This document shows, one piece after another, positions 8,342 through 16,348 of a stretch of 41,825 nt of DNA. Every line of letters begins with the position of its first letter. The stretch's first letter is position 1. The DNA comes from an uncultured Oscillospiraceae bacterium. GTDB lineage: Bacteria > Bacillota > Clostridia > Oscillospirales > Ruminococcaceae. A model generated the notes under the pieces. It saw only the letters and a list, made by a program, of their open reading frames with translations. It ran no database searches and had not been told where the DNA came from. The position numbers and the translations under genes were made by a program. The stretch lies in assembly GCA_934513685.1 (NCBI GenBank), contig CAKSWY010000022.1, positions 1 to 41,825 of the forward strand. The letters run 5' to 3'.

Positions 8342-9370
8342 ATGGCAGTTAAAGTTGCGATCAATGGTTTCGGCCGCATCGGCCGCCTGGCTTTCCGTCA
8401 GATGTTTGAGGCTGAGGGCTACGAGGTTGTGGCCATCAACGACCTGACCAGCCCTGCGATGCTGGCTCACCTGCTGAAGTACGACACCGCTCAGGGCAGC
8501 TTCCTGGGCAAGATCGGCGAGAACAAGCACACCGTCGAGGCCGGCGAGGATTACATCGTGGTTGACGGCAAGAAGATCACCATCTATGCCAAGGCCAACG
8601 CTGCCGAGCTGCCTTGGGGCGAGATCGGTGTGGACGTGGTGCTGGAGTGCACCGGCTTCTACACCAGCAAGGCCAAGGCTCAGGCTCATATTGAAGCCGG
8701 CGCCAAGAAGGTCGTTATCTCCGCTCCTGCCGGCAACGATCTGAAGACCATCGTGTACAGCGTGAACGAGAAGACCCTGACCGCTGAGGATCAGATCATC
8801 TCCGCTGCTTCCTGCACCACCAACTGCCTGGCCCCCATGGCCGACACCCTGAACAAGACCTATCCCATCGTCTCCGGCATCATGACCACCGTTCATGCTT
8901 ACACCGGCGATCAGATGATCTTGGATGGCCCCCAGCGCAAGGGTGACAAGCGTCGTGCCCGCGCCGGCGCCCAGAACATCGTTCCCAACAGCACCGGTGC
9001 TGCCAAGGCCATCGGCCTGGTCATCCCCGAGCTGAACGGCAAGCTGATCGGTTCTGCTCAGCGTGTGCCTGTTCCCACCGGCTCCACCACCATTCTGGTG
9101 GCCGTTGTCAAGGGCAAGGATGTGACCAAGGAGTCCATCAACGCCGCTATGAAGGCCGCTCAGAGCCAGAGCTTCGGCTACAACGAGGAGGAGATCGTTT
9201 CCTCTGACGTGATCGGCATGAAGTACGGCAGCCTGTTCGATGCCACCCAGACCATGGTCACCAAGATCGACGACGACACCTTCCAGGTGCAGGTCGTGTC
9301 CTGGTACGACAACGAGAACAGCTACACCAGCCAGATGGTTCGCACCATTAAGTACTTCGCTGAGCTGTAA
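8342..9370 (+). CDS. gap: Glyceraldehyde-3-phosphate dehydrogenase, type I
   Basis: Glycolytic oxidation and phosphorylation of glyceraldehyde-3-phosphate with NAD+. The 342-residue product has the N-terminal Rossmann motif INGFGRIGRLAFRQ, Asp34 that selects NAD, the catalytic Cys158 in SAASCTTNCLAP, a following HAYTGDQ with the catalytic His, and the C-terminal SWYDNENSYTSQM. GGGAGGAAAATAAC precedes the ATG. Codons favour GCT, GTT, CGT and CTG more than in neighbouring genes, as expected for a highly expressed gene. It stands alone between a strong promoter and a strong terminator. Confidence 0.98.
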   Translation: MAVKVAINGFGRIGRLAFRQMFEAEGYEVVAINDLTSPAMLAHLLKYDTAQGSFLGKIGENKHTVEAGEDYIVVDGKKITIYAKANAAELPWGEIGVDVVLECTGFYTSKAKAQAHIEAGAKKVVISAPAGNDLKTIVYSVNEKTLTAEDQIISAASCTTNCLAPMADTLNKTYPIVSGIMTTVHAYTGDQMILDGPQRKGDKRRARAGAQNIVPNSTGAAKAIGLVIPELNGKLIGSAQRVPVPTGSTTILVAVVKGKDVTKESINAAMKAAQSQSFGYNEEEIVSSDVIGMKYGSLFDATQTMVTKIDDDTFQVQVVSWYDNENSYTSQMVRTIKYFAEL

Positions 9371-9447
9371 TCGCCCAACAGACTGAAATGCAGCGCAAAA
9401 CGCCCGGCCCGGCAACCCCGAGCGGGCGATGAGCAAAGGCATAATTT

Positions 9448-9489
9448 AGGCCCCCCGGCGTGACGCTTTGTCACACCGGGGGGCCTTTG
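9448..9489 (+). terminator. gap terminator
   Basis: AGGCCCCCCGG (9448-9458) pairs with CCGGGGGGCCT (9476-9486). An inner GTGAC/GTCAC extension gives a very stable stem, and a T-rich run follows. Confidence 0.9.
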
Positions 9490-9517
9490 TTTGTGAGTGT
9501 ATACCTTTGGGTTGTCA

Positions 9518-9753
9518 TCAACCGTACTGTTCTTTGCGGAGCATTTGGGCTGCGTCCTGATACAAAGAGAGCCCGGCTTTGGCCAGAACCGGGCCGCGGC
9601 GGCTGCGGCCGAACCGCTTTACGCCGAGGGAGACCTCCCGGCGCATGATCGGCTTGATGACCGCCGTAGGCGTATGCGGCGCATTTCGGCGGCCTCGCTG
9701 AAGCTGCCCGCATCTGCCGCACGGAGAAATGCTTCCCGCTGCGGGGCGTTAAT
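9518..9753 (-). pseudogene. LysR-family regulator, truncated and frameshifted
   Basis: Read leftward from 9753, the frame gives INAPQREAFLRAADAGSF then SEAAEMRRI, the first half of a LysR winged-helix DNA-binding domain. The match continues one frame over as TPTAVIKPIMRREVSLGVKR, then LAKAGLSLYQDAAQML, ending in TGA at 9520-9518. Adding one base near 9676 would restore the LysR core R-I-TPTAVIK. About 75 codons survive; the effector-binding domain is gone, and the start position holds ATT where ATG would be expected. It overlaps the stop of the XRE gene, so the remnant may be carried on that transcript. Confidence 0.7.
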
Positions 9754-10075
9754 CCAAAGAGCCGAGATAGACGGCCAGTAGCGTCAGCGCCGTGGCCTGC
9801 TGCTGCGGGGTGCAGCGGTGCAGCCGGGCCAGCAGTTCGCTTTCCGGCAGCGGGGCGTCCAACTCGCTTACCAGAATTTCATCCGGTGTGGCACCGTATA
9901 CCCGGCAGATGTGCAGCAGAGTTTCCAAACGCATGTTGACGGTGCCGCGTTCAATATCCGCATAGGTGCGGTCCGAAAGGCCGGCCAGTTCCGCCACCTC
10001 AGCCTGGGTAAGCCCCCGCTTTTTGCGCATGGCCAACAAGCGGTTGCCGATGGTACGCCGGTCAAAAATAAGCAC
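9749..10075 (-). CDS. XRE-family HTH transcriptional regulator
   Basis: The 108-residue protein has an N-terminal Cro/C1 helix-turn-helix at about residues 10-65: LLAMRKKRGLTQAEVAELAG, then LSDRTYADIERGTVN, then LETLLHICRVYGATPDEIL. A short helical tail follows. The start is GTG at 10075 with AAAGGAG eight bases upstream. It diverges from a strong rightward promoter (10126-10154) and a perfect palindrome (10169-10191), which could be its own operator; this link is inference. Confidence 0.9.
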   Translation of the reverse strand: MLIFDRRTIGNRLLAMRKKRGLTQAEVAELAGLSDRTYADIERGTVNMRLETLLHICRVYGATPDEILVSELDAPLPESELLARLHRCTPQQQATALTLLAVYLGSLD

Positions 10076-10125
10076 AAAACCACTCCTTTGTTGCCTCTAT
10101 ATAGGAATTGTAGTTCCGGATAGAG

Positions 10126-10154
10126 TTGACAAATAGGAGCTTTGCATACATAAT
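10126..10154 (+). promoter_or_regulatory. Strong promoter with no obvious adjacent gene
   Basis: TTGACA (10126-10131), exactly 17 bases, CATAAT (10149-10154). It points right, away from the XRE gene, toward crp about 300 bases away. No convincing ORF begins in the next 290 bases. Confidence 0.6.
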
Positions 10155-10168
10155 TACAGGAAGAAAAG

Positions 10169-10191
10169 TTCTTAAAATCGAATTTTAAGAA
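10169..10191. repeat. Perfect 23-bp palindrome at a predicted transcription start
   Basis: TTCTTAAAAT (10169-10178) and ATTTTAAGAA (10182-10191) are exact inverted arms around CGA. It begins about eight bases after the expected start site of the promoter at 10126-10154, a typical operator position. AT-rich perfect arms fit a dimeric repressor. Confidence 0.6.
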
Positions 10192-10374
10192 AGGAAACGC
10201 ACAAAGGTCGGCCCACACAGGGCGGCTGCTGTAAGTGTCGGAATGGAAGAAGGCGGCCTTGCATACTGATTGGCGATGTTTCGTGCGTTTTTGCGATCTG
10301 TTGGCGTGATTGTATAAAAATCAAAGGCAAAATGATAAAAATTAACGTAAAATAATACTTTTGAGCCGAAAATA

Positions 10375-10383
10375 TGGTATAAT
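10375..10383 (+). promoter_or_regulatory. Extended -10 of the Crp/Fnr-type gene
   Basis: TGGTATAAT gives an extended -10 (TATAAT 10378-10383) without a good -35, about 80 bases before the coding start. The stretch 10192-10374 is AT-rich, holds only tiny frames and shows no gene I can support. Confidence 0.5.
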
Positions 10384-10461
10384 CACACTGCAGTTTTACA
10401 TTATAATAAAACAACGAAGAAAGCGGCCCCGACCGGAACGAGCGGGCGAGAAGGTGATGCT

Positions 10462-11073
10462 GTGGACGTTCAGACGTTTTGTACCCAGGTTTTGAAAGTG
10501 ACCGAGCCGGATGTACTCCAGCAGTGCATCCGCGCCATTCAGGTGCGGAACCTGCGCAAAGGGCAGGTGCTGCTGGCCTGCGGCGAATCGCCCACGGATG
10601 TGTATTTCCTCAAAAAGGGCGTGCTGCGCGGCTACTATTTTGACGAGAACGGCCGGGAGATCACCGAGTGTATTTCCGGCACCCCGGGTAAGTCGTTTAT
10701 GCCCGGCTTCGATTGGCATGAGCCTGCCCGCATCAACATCGGCGCGGCGGCCGCGGACACTCAGGTGTTTGCCATTCCGGTGGCGCTGGCGGATGATATG
10801 CTGGCCACCCGGCCCGAGAGTATGCAGGTGTATGTGGAACAGATCAAGCTTGCGGGCGAGATTCACCTGAAGGCGCGCAACGCCCTGCTGGAAGGGGCGG
10901 CGCCGCAGCGCTACCAGTGGTTTTTGCAGACGTACCCCGGCGTGGCCGATCAGGTCAGCGGCAAGATCATTGCCTCGTTTCTGGGCATTACGCCGGTCAC
11001 GCTCAGCCGCCTGCGCCGCAGTATGCGGCAGGAAGCGCAGGAAGCGGGCGGTGGACGGAACGACCCGACGTAA
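10462..11073 (+). CDS. Crp/Fnr-family transcriptional regulator
   Basis: The 203-residue protein has an N-terminal cyclic-nucleotide-type beta barrel (residues about 20-115, including LRKGQVLLACGESPTDVYFL and GVLRGYYFDENGREITE). A helical dimerisation stretch follows. The C-terminal helix-turn-helix reads SGKIIASFLGITPVTLSRLR. No cysteine cluster for an Fe-S centre is seen, so it is not a classical FNR. The start is GTG at 10462 with GAGAAGG upstream. Effector and targets are not evident; the feo operon lies just downstream but is separated by a terminator and has its own promoter. Confidence 0.9.
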   Translation: MDVQTFCTQVLKVTEPDVLQQCIRAIQVRNLRKGQVLLACGESPTDVYFLKKGVLRGYYFDENGREITECISGTPGKSFMPGFDWHEPARINIGAAAADTQVFAIPVALADDMLATRPESMQVYVEQIKLAGEIHLKARNALLEGAAPQRYQWFLQTYPGVADQVSGKIIASFLGITPVTLSRLRRSMRQEAQEAGGGRNDPT

Positions 11074-11123
11074 CATGGCAGCCGGCGGCTGAATGACTGC
11101 GAACACGTTATAAAGATAAAGAG

Positions 11124-11169
11124 AAAGCGGACGGAACCCATTCCTCGGGGAGGGTTTCGTCCGCTTTTT
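11124..11169 (+). terminator. Terminator after the Crp/Fnr-type gene
   Basis: AAAGCGGACGGAACCC (11124-11139) pairs with 11152-11167, with a near-perfect stem and a 12-base loop, followed by T5 to 11169. Confidence 0.85.
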
Positions 11170-11230
11170 GTCCATATTTCCGCGGCCGGCGGCCGGTGCG
11201 TAGAAACGGGGAGAATTTTGTTGGCCTGTG

Positions 11231-11259
11231 TTGACAATCATAGGCCGGAATGCTACACT
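11231..11259 (+). promoter_or_regulatory. feo operon promoter
   Basis: TTGACA (11231-11236), 17 bases, TACACT (11254-11259). The candidate metal-regulator palindrome at 11269-11288 lies right where transcription should begin. Confidence 0.75.
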
Positions 11260-11268
11260 AAAGCCGTA

Positions 11269-11288
11269 TTGTTAGGCGACGCTAACAA
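11269..11288. promoter_or_regulatory. Candidate iron/manganese repressor operator
   Basis: TTGTTAG (11269-11275) and CTAACAA (11282-11288) are exact inverted arms around GCGACG. The TTAG/CTAA half-sites resemble DtxR/IdeR/MntR-type boxes (established for that family). Its place just past the -10 suits repression by a metal-loaded regulator. No such regulator is in the window. Confidence 0.5.
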
Positions 11289-11328
11289 ATCATATCTAAG
11301 ACAATTTAATGAGGAACGTGAAACAAAA

Positions 11329-13719
11329 ATGAAGCTGAATGAACTTTCGGTGGGGCGCTGTGCCACCATCCGTGCCGTAGGGGGCACGGGGGCACTGCGC
11401 CGCCACCTGCTGGATATGGGCCTTACCCCGGGCACCGCAGTGACTCTGCGCAAAACGGCCCCGATGGGGGACCCGGTGGAACTGGAACTGCGTGGGTACG
11501 AGCTGACCCTGCGCCTGGCCGACGCCGAGAACATTGAAATTGCGGATGAACGTGCCCCCGCCCCGCCGGCCCGGCCGCACCACCCCGGCCGCCATGTGCC
11601 GCAGGTGCACCCGGGCGCCGGCGAGATGAACGCCCGCCACCGGGAAGAAGAGCACGGCCGGGCCGCCATTCCGGACGGAACCCCGCTGGTGTTTGCCCTT
11701 GCAGGCAACCAGAACTGCGGCAAAACCACCCTGTTCAATCAGCTCACCGGTTCCAACCAGCACGTGGGCAACTTCCCCGGCGTGACGGTGGACCGGAAGG
11801 ACGGCAAGATCCGCGGCCATATGGAGGCCACCGTGGTGGACCTGCCCGGCATTTACAGCCTGTCGCCCTATTCCAATGAAGAGATCGTGACCCGGGACTT
11901 CCTGCTGAAGGAAAAGCCCCAGGGCATCATCAACATTGTGGACGCCACCAACATCGAGCGCAACCTCTACCTGACCCTGCAGCTGCTGGAGCTGGGCATT
12001 CCCATGGTGCTGGCCCTGAACATGATGGACGAGGTGCGGGCCAACGGCGGCACCGTGATGGTCAACGCGCTGGAGGCGGAGCTGGGCATTCCGGTCATTC
12101 CCATCAGCGCGGCCAAAAACGAGGGCATTGATGAGCTGATCCGCCATGCGCTGCACGTGGCCCATTATCAGGAAAAGCCCGCCCGCACGGATTTCTGCCG
12201 GGAGGACGGCGACAACGACGGCAGCGATGCGGTGCACCGGTGCATTCACGCCATCATGCACCAGATCGACGACCACGCCAAGCGGGCGGGAATCCCTGTG
12301 CGGTTCGCGGCGGCCAAGCTGGTGGAGGGGGATGGCCCCATTCTGGAGAGCCTGTGCCTTTCCGACAACGAAAAGGAGCTGCTGGAGCACGCGCTGGTGC
12401 AGCTGGAGGAAGAGACCGGAACCGACCGGGAGAGCGCCCTGTGCGATACCCGATACGATTTCATCAGCCACCTGTGTGAGGACACGGTGGTGAAGCCCCA
12501 CGAGAGCAAGGAGCACGCCCGCAGTGTGGCCATTGATAAGGTGCTGACCGGCAAATATTTCGCCATCCCGGTGTTTTTGTGCATCATGGGTCTGGTGTTC
12601 TGGCTGACCTTCGGCAGCGTGGGCGCCTTTTTGAGCGACCTGCTCAGCGCCGGCATTGACTGGGTGACCGCCTGTGCCGATCAGGCCCTGACCAATTACG
12701 GCATCAACCCGGTGGTGCACAGCCTGGTGATCGACGGCGTGTTTGCGGGCGTGGGCAGCGTGCTCAGCTTCCTGCCGGTCATTCTGGTGCTGTTCTTCTT
12801 CCTGTCCATTCTGGAAGATTCCGGCTATATGGCCCGGGTGGCCTTTGTGATGGACAAGCTGCTCCGCCGCATCGGGCTTTCCGGCCGAAGCTTTGTGCCC
12901 ATGCTCATCGGCTTTGGCTGCAGTGTGCCCGCCATCATGGCCACCCGCACCCTTTCCAGTGAGCGGGACCGGAAAATGACCATCCTGCTCACCCCCTTCA
13001 TGAGCTGCTCGGCCAAGCTGCCCATCTACGGTATGTTTACCATGGCGTTCTTCCCGCACCATCGGGCGCAGGCGATGATCGGCCTGTATGTGCTGGGCAT
13101 GGCGGTGGGCGTGCTGTTCGGCCTGCTTTTGAAAAACACTGTGTATCAGGGCGAACCGGTGCCCTTTGTGATGGAGCTGCCCAATTACCGGCTGCCCTCG
13201 CCCCGCAGCGTGGCCCAGCTGATGTGGGAAAAGGCTAAGGACTTTTTGACCCGCGCCTTCACCGTGATTTTTGTGGCCACCATCGTCATCTGGTTTTTAC
13301 AGACCTTCGACACCCGCCTGAACGTAGTGGCGGACAGCAGCCAGAGTCTGCTCGCCCTGCTGGGCGGCCTGATCGCGCCGATCCTGGCCCCGCTGGGCTT
13401 TGGCGACTGGCGGGTGAGCACCGCCCTCATCACCGGCTTTACCGCCAAGGAAACGGTGGTGAGCACCCTGGCCGTGCTGACGGGGGCTTCCATCAGCACC
13501 CTGCCCCAGACCCTGAGCAGCCTGTTCACCCCGTTCAGCGCGCTGGTGTTCCTGGTGTTTACCCTGCTGTACACGCCCTGCGTGGCCGCCATTGCCGCCG
13601 TGCGGCGTGAGGCGGGCACCCGCCGCGCCGCCGTGCAGGTGTGCGTGCTGCAATGCACTATTGCGTGGGCGGTGGCCTTTGTGGTAAAATTGGTTGGGAC
13701 ACTGATGGGCCTGGCCTGA
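11329..13719 (+). CDS. feoB: Ferrous iron transporter, FeoA-FeoB fusion
   Basis: Imports Fe2+ across the cytoplasmic membrane. The 796-residue protein carries an SH3-like FeoA domain at residues 1-75 (MKLNELSVGRCATIRAVGG, LLDMGLTPGTAVTL), a His/Pro/Glu linker to about 117, then a GTPase domain. The G1 motif is GNQNCGKT at 126-133, followed by GNFPGVTVDRK, DLPGIYSL and NMMD. The helical spacer and membrane part follow, with the Gate signatures SGRSFVPMLIGFGCSVPA and TLLYTPCVAAIAAV. The start at 11329 is where FeoA homology begins; GAGGA is about 13 bases upstream, rather far. Feo_B-associated protein follows at 13783. Confidence 0.96.
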   Translation: MKLNELSVGRCATIRAVGGTGALRRHLLDMGLTPGTAVTLRKTAPMGDPVELELRGYELTLRLADAENIEIADERAPAPPARPHHPGRHVPQVHPGAGEMNARHREEEHGRAAIPDGTPLVFALAGNQNCGKTTLFNQLTGSNQHVGNFPGVTVDRKDGKIRGHMEATVVDLPGIYSLSPYSNEEIVTRDFLLKEKPQGIINIVDATNIERNLYLTLQLLELGIPMVLALNMMDEVRANGGTVMVNALEAELGIPVIPISAAKNEGIDELIRHALHVAHYQEKPARTDFCREDGDNDGSDAVHRCIHAIMHQIDDHAKRAGIPVRFAAAKLVEGDGPILESLCLSDNEKELLEHALVQLEEETGTDRESALCDTRYDFISHLCEDTVVKPHESKEHARSVAIDKVLTGKYFAIPVFLCIMGLVFWLTFGSVGAFLSDLLSAGIDWVTACADQALTNYGINPVVHSLVIDGVFAGVGSVLSFLPVILVLFFFLSILEDSGYMARVAFVMDKLLRRIGLSGRSFVPMLIGFGCSVPAIMATRTLSSERDRKMTILLTPFMSCSAKLPIYGMFTMAFFPHHRAQAMIGLYVLGMAVGVLFGLLLKNTVYQGEPVPFVMELPNYRLPSPRSVAQLMWEKAKDFLTRAFTVIFVATIVIWFLQTFDTRLNVVADSSQSLLALLGGLIAPILAPLGFGDWRVSTALITGFTAKETVVSTLAVLTGASISTLPQTLSSLFTPFSALVFLVFTLLYTPCVAAIAAVRREAGTRRAAVQVCVLQCTIAWAVAFVVKLVGTLMGLA

Positions 13720-13782
13720 GCGCCGGGCCGAAGGTTCCCGGCACGGCTGAGGCTGTGCAGACCAGAAAAGAGGGTACGGCAA

Positions 13783-13950
13783 ATGAACATTCAAAGCATT
13801 CTGGTGCTGGCAGGGCTGGTTGTATTTTTTGTGCTGGCCATTGCCTGGATCTCGAAAAACGGCGGTTGGCAGAGCGGCGGCTGCGGCGGGGATTGTTCCC
13901 ACTGCGCCAGCCACTGCGATGACCCCGAAAAGGCCAAGAAGGCGAAATAA
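13783..13950 (+). CDS. FeoB-associated Cys-rich membrane protein
   Basis: A 55-residue protein missed by long-ORF calling. It has one N-terminal span (ILVLAGLVVFFVLAIAWI), then a Gly/Cys segment CGGDCSHCASHC with four cysteines spaced CX3CX2CX3C, and a Lys-rich end. This matches the small FeoB-associated family that often sits after feoB in Firmicutes. It is proposed to assist iron passage or to bind metal. AGAGGG precedes the ATG. It starts 63 bases after feoB and a strong terminator follows. Confidence 0.88.
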   Translation: MNIQSILVLAGLVVFFVLAIAWISKNGGWQSGGCGGDCSHCASHCDDPEKAKKAK

Positions 13951-13958
13951 AACCACAG

Positions 13959-14005
13959 AAACAGGCGAGGGGCTTCCCGTTAGGGAGGTCCCTCGCCTGT
14001 TTTTG
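13959..14005 (+). terminator. feo operon terminator
   Basis: AAACAGGCGAGGG (13959-13971) pairs exactly with CCCTCGCCTGTTT (13990-14002), continuing into T5. The following 220 bases to 14226 contain no gene I can support. Confidence 0.9.
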
Positions 14006-14226
14006 CTTGCAGAAATCACTGACGGCAGGGCAGCGATCCGCTTGCCGAGAAACTCCGATGGACTGGCCGGCGAAACGCTGCATACTGCGCTGAAACGATG
14101 ATTTGTAAATAACCAATTGGAAAAAATATGACGCAATATACAAATCGCAAATGCTTTTGAGCGCTTTGTTTTGGTGTGTTGAATGCGTTGTTGAAAGAAT
14201 GCACTTTGAAATGCGCTCTCAGGAAC

Positions 14227-15444
14227 TTATCCGCTCAGGCGCTCCGCCAGCAACGGAGCCCACACGTCCAGCGGAAGGGCGTCGGCGGTGTCGCCGGCAT
14301 AATGGCTGAACAGCTGCACCAGGGCGACTTCTCGGCCGCGGCGAAGCAGCAGAACCGTGGAAAAGCCATTGTCCCAGGTGAAGGCCTCATCGGTGGCAAG
14401 GCCGCTGACCGTCTGCACCTCCGCCCGGGAAAAAGCGCCGAACCGGCGGGCGTGGCGCAGGGCCGTGGCAGCTTGATGGGAAAGCCAGGGCGTAGCCGTG
14501 CGGATGTAAGTAATGTCCCAGTCCAGGGTGATGGTGCCCTGAGCGGTGCGCAGGTCGGCCCACTGGTTGGCCTGCCGGTAGGTGAACAGCGGGTCGCTGT
14601 GGCTGGTCATCCGGTCGGTGTTGTACTCGGGGCGGAGTTTCGGCTCGGCCCCCAGTTCCTCCGCCAGCGGAGCGGGCATCAGGGGAAAGGCGCTCTCCTC
14701 CAGCGGGCGGGTGTAGGCAGCCTCAGAACCCAATTGCAGCCACAGGATGGACGCCAGCATGGCAACGGTGAAAACCGCGCTTGTGCCGCGCCAGACCCAC
14801 CAGCGGTTCTTTCCGATGCGCCAGTTCTTTTTGTGATCCAGCTCCCGGCCATGGGCCAGCTTGCGGCGCTGCCGGGCAAGGCCCCACAGTCGCAGGCCGC
14901 AGTCTGCCCACAGAACCGCAAGCCCAAGCAGGATGGGCAGCCCGGCCCAGAGGCCCAGCGCGGCCAGCATAAGAATGGGGCCGCCCTGCACCCAGAACAG
15001 GGCCGAACCGAAGAAAAACAGCGAGTTCAGAAGAAGCTGAACCAGATAGCCCGCCATCTGCCCCAGCGTTTGCCGGTTCATCCGCGCCAGCGTCAGGGCC
15101 TGCAGGGCGGGGTCGGTGTTCAGCTCCGGGGCGGCGGGGTCGTCGGTGCGCCAGATCTCCAGCCCGCCGCAGCGGTCCACATACTGCCAGCCCAGCGCCT
15201 GAGCCAGCTGAACCGCTTCCGGGTCCGGCTGCGGGCCGTTCGTCAGGCCACCCCGGCGGCTGTCCGCCGTCAGGCGGTAGCGCGTTGGCTGGGCCGGGCC
15301 TGCCTGAAAAGCGGCGAAGTCAAGCAGGCTGTGCATTCGCTTCAGGTGCAGCCCTTGTTTGGCCAGGTCGCCCAGCCAGCTTTCGGTGGCTTCCAGATCC
15401 CAGATGGGGCAGGGGGGAATGCGGTAAACGGTGCGCTTTGTCAT
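14227..15444 (-). CDS. DUF2812 domain membrane protein
   Basis: The 405-residue product begins MTKRTVYRIPPCPIWDLEATE, followed by LAKQGLHLKRMHSLLDFAAF and YRLTADS, the DUF2812 pattern. Two spans follow in the middle (LLLNSLFFFGSALFWV and LAALGLWAGLPILLGLAVLW) and a third at TSAVFTVAMLASILWL, before an extracytoplasmic domain of about 170 residues. Such genes are nearly always paired with a PadR regulator. Here the padR stop and this start overlap by ATGA, so the pair is translationally coupled; AAGGAGGAACC lies upstream. The role of the family is unknown; a sensor or stress function is a guess. Confidence 0.88.
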   Translation of the reverse strand: MTKRTVYRIPPCPIWDLEATESWLGDLAKQGLHLKRMHSLLDFAAFQAGPAQPTRYRLTADSRRGGLTNGPQPDPEAVQLAQALGWQYVDRCGGLEIWRTDDPAAPELNTDPALQALTLARMNRQTLGQMAGYLVQLLLNSLFFFGSALFWVQGGPILMLAALGLWAGLPILLGLAVLWADCGLRLWGLARQRRKLAHGRELDHKKNWRIGKNRWWVWRGTSAVFTVAMLASILWLQLGSEAAYTRPLEESAFPLMPAPLAEELGAEPKLRPEYNTDRMTSHSDPLFTYRQANQWADLRTAQGTITLDWDITYIRTATPWLSHQAATALRHARRFGAFSRAEVQTVSGLATDEAFTWDNGFSTVLLLRRGREVALVQLFSHYAGDTADALPLDVWAPLLAERLSG

Positions 15445-15755
15445 GGTGAGGTTCCTCCTTCCGCATCGGCAACGCATTGCCGCAGGCGGGCCAGCTCCGC
15501 CTCATAGGCGGCCCGGCCCTTGGCCGTGATGGCGTAGGTGCGCTTCCGACCTTCCATTTCTACCTGGGTGATGTACTGTTCTTTTTCAAACTTCCCGAGA
15601 ATGGTGTAGAGTGTGGCCGGGCCAATAGGCACCCGGCCGCCGGTGCGCTGATGGATGAAGGCGGCGGCATCGGCCCCGCACATGGGGCCTTGGGTGAAGG
15701 CCATCAGCACATAGAACATGGTCTCGGTGAGAAGGACGAGCGGCTGTTTCGGCAA
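15441..15755 (-). CDS. PadR-family transcriptional regulator
   Basis: The 104-residue protein is a winged-helix PadR member: LTETMFYVLMAFTQGPMCGAD, then IGPATLYTILGKFEKEQYI, then the wing EGRKRTYAITAKGRAAYEAE. It has the short C-terminal helix of PadR subfamily 2. The start is TTG at 15755, placed after GGAGGTGAT; the nearby ATG at 15762 is in another frame. It overlaps the DUF2812 gene. The promoter and dyad just upstream suggest autoregulation, usual for PadR. Confidence 0.93.
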   Translation of the reverse strand: MPKQPLVLLTETMFYVLMAFTQGPMCGADAAAFIHQRTGGRVPIGPATLYTILGKFEKEQYITQVEMEGRKRTYAITAKGRAAYEAELARLRQCVADAEGGTSP

Positions 15756-15823
15756 GGGGCATCACCTCCGTTTCGGGGGATTTCAGAGAATTTCGGTTTC
15801 GTATTGCAATTCCCGCAATGCTA

Positions 15824-15853
15824 ATATCGTGACATGATATCGTCTAATGATAT
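15824..15853. promoter_or_regulatory. Candidate PadR operator
   Basis: ATATCGTG-A-CATGATAT (15824-15840) is a dyad with one mismatch. ATGATAT occurs again at 15847-15853, 13 bases after its copy at 15834-15840. The repeats lie at and just after the -10 of the leftward padR promoter. Confidence 0.55.
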
Positions 15854-15881
15854 TGTAGCGGGTGGAAAGGGGCGTTGTCAA
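15852..15881 (-). promoter_or_regulatory. padR-DUF2812 promoter
   Basis: Read leftward, TTGACA (15881-15876), 18 bases, TACAAT (15857-15852). It is close to consensus and overlaps the repeats proposed as the PadR operator. Confidence 0.75.
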
Positions 15882-16348
15882 TCCATTTTCGCTCATAAGA
15901 GAATTTTACTGTGTGGATTTAGGAAGCTAAGTTCCGGCGCGAGATCGTCCCGGCTGACTGCCAAAGCACCGCCTGTGCCCGGTGCAGGGCCTGAACAGCG
16001 ATGGAAAGCGGCGGTTTTGCGGGGCAGGGCAAATGATTTAAACAATTGCAATGAATATATATACAAGCGCACGCTGAAAATCGCATAAATAGTCATTCTG
16101 ACCGTGTGGGTACACCGCTTCTTTAACGTCAAAAAGTAACGGCCGGAACCCCCAGATTCCGCATTTGCCGGTTTTAAAGGGGGCGGCCGGGAAGGCCAAC
16201 GCAGGAAAACCAAAGGAAAAACGCACTTGCGCTGAAAAGAGAGAGACGAAAATGCGTGGAGAAAAAGAAAACTGCGCAAAAGCAGGGGAGACAATGAAGC
16301 CCGGTTTGTGCAAAACGCGAAAACTGTGACCAAAAGCATAAAAATTCA
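15882..16348. other. Gene-free stretch between padR and the amino acid transporter
   Basis: No frame here has both a ribosome site and a protein-like sequence. The right half (about 16195-16345) is purine-rich on the + strand and AT-rich up to the -35 at 16349, which could act as an upstream promoter element. No tRNA, T-box or named riboswitch was recognised. Confidence 0.4.

Noticed and set aside
10172..10414. An 80-codon leftward ORF in the XRE-crp gap.
   Set aside because: Biased, AT-driven composition and no ribosome site; it covers the palindrome and crp promoter.
11296..13062. A 588-codon leftward frame opposite feoB.
   Set aside because: His/Gln-rich antisense artefact of the feoB reading frame.
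15834..16088. An 84-codon rightward ORF in the padR-transporter gap.
   Set aside because: Overlaps the padR promoter, has no ribosome site and no protein-like pattern.
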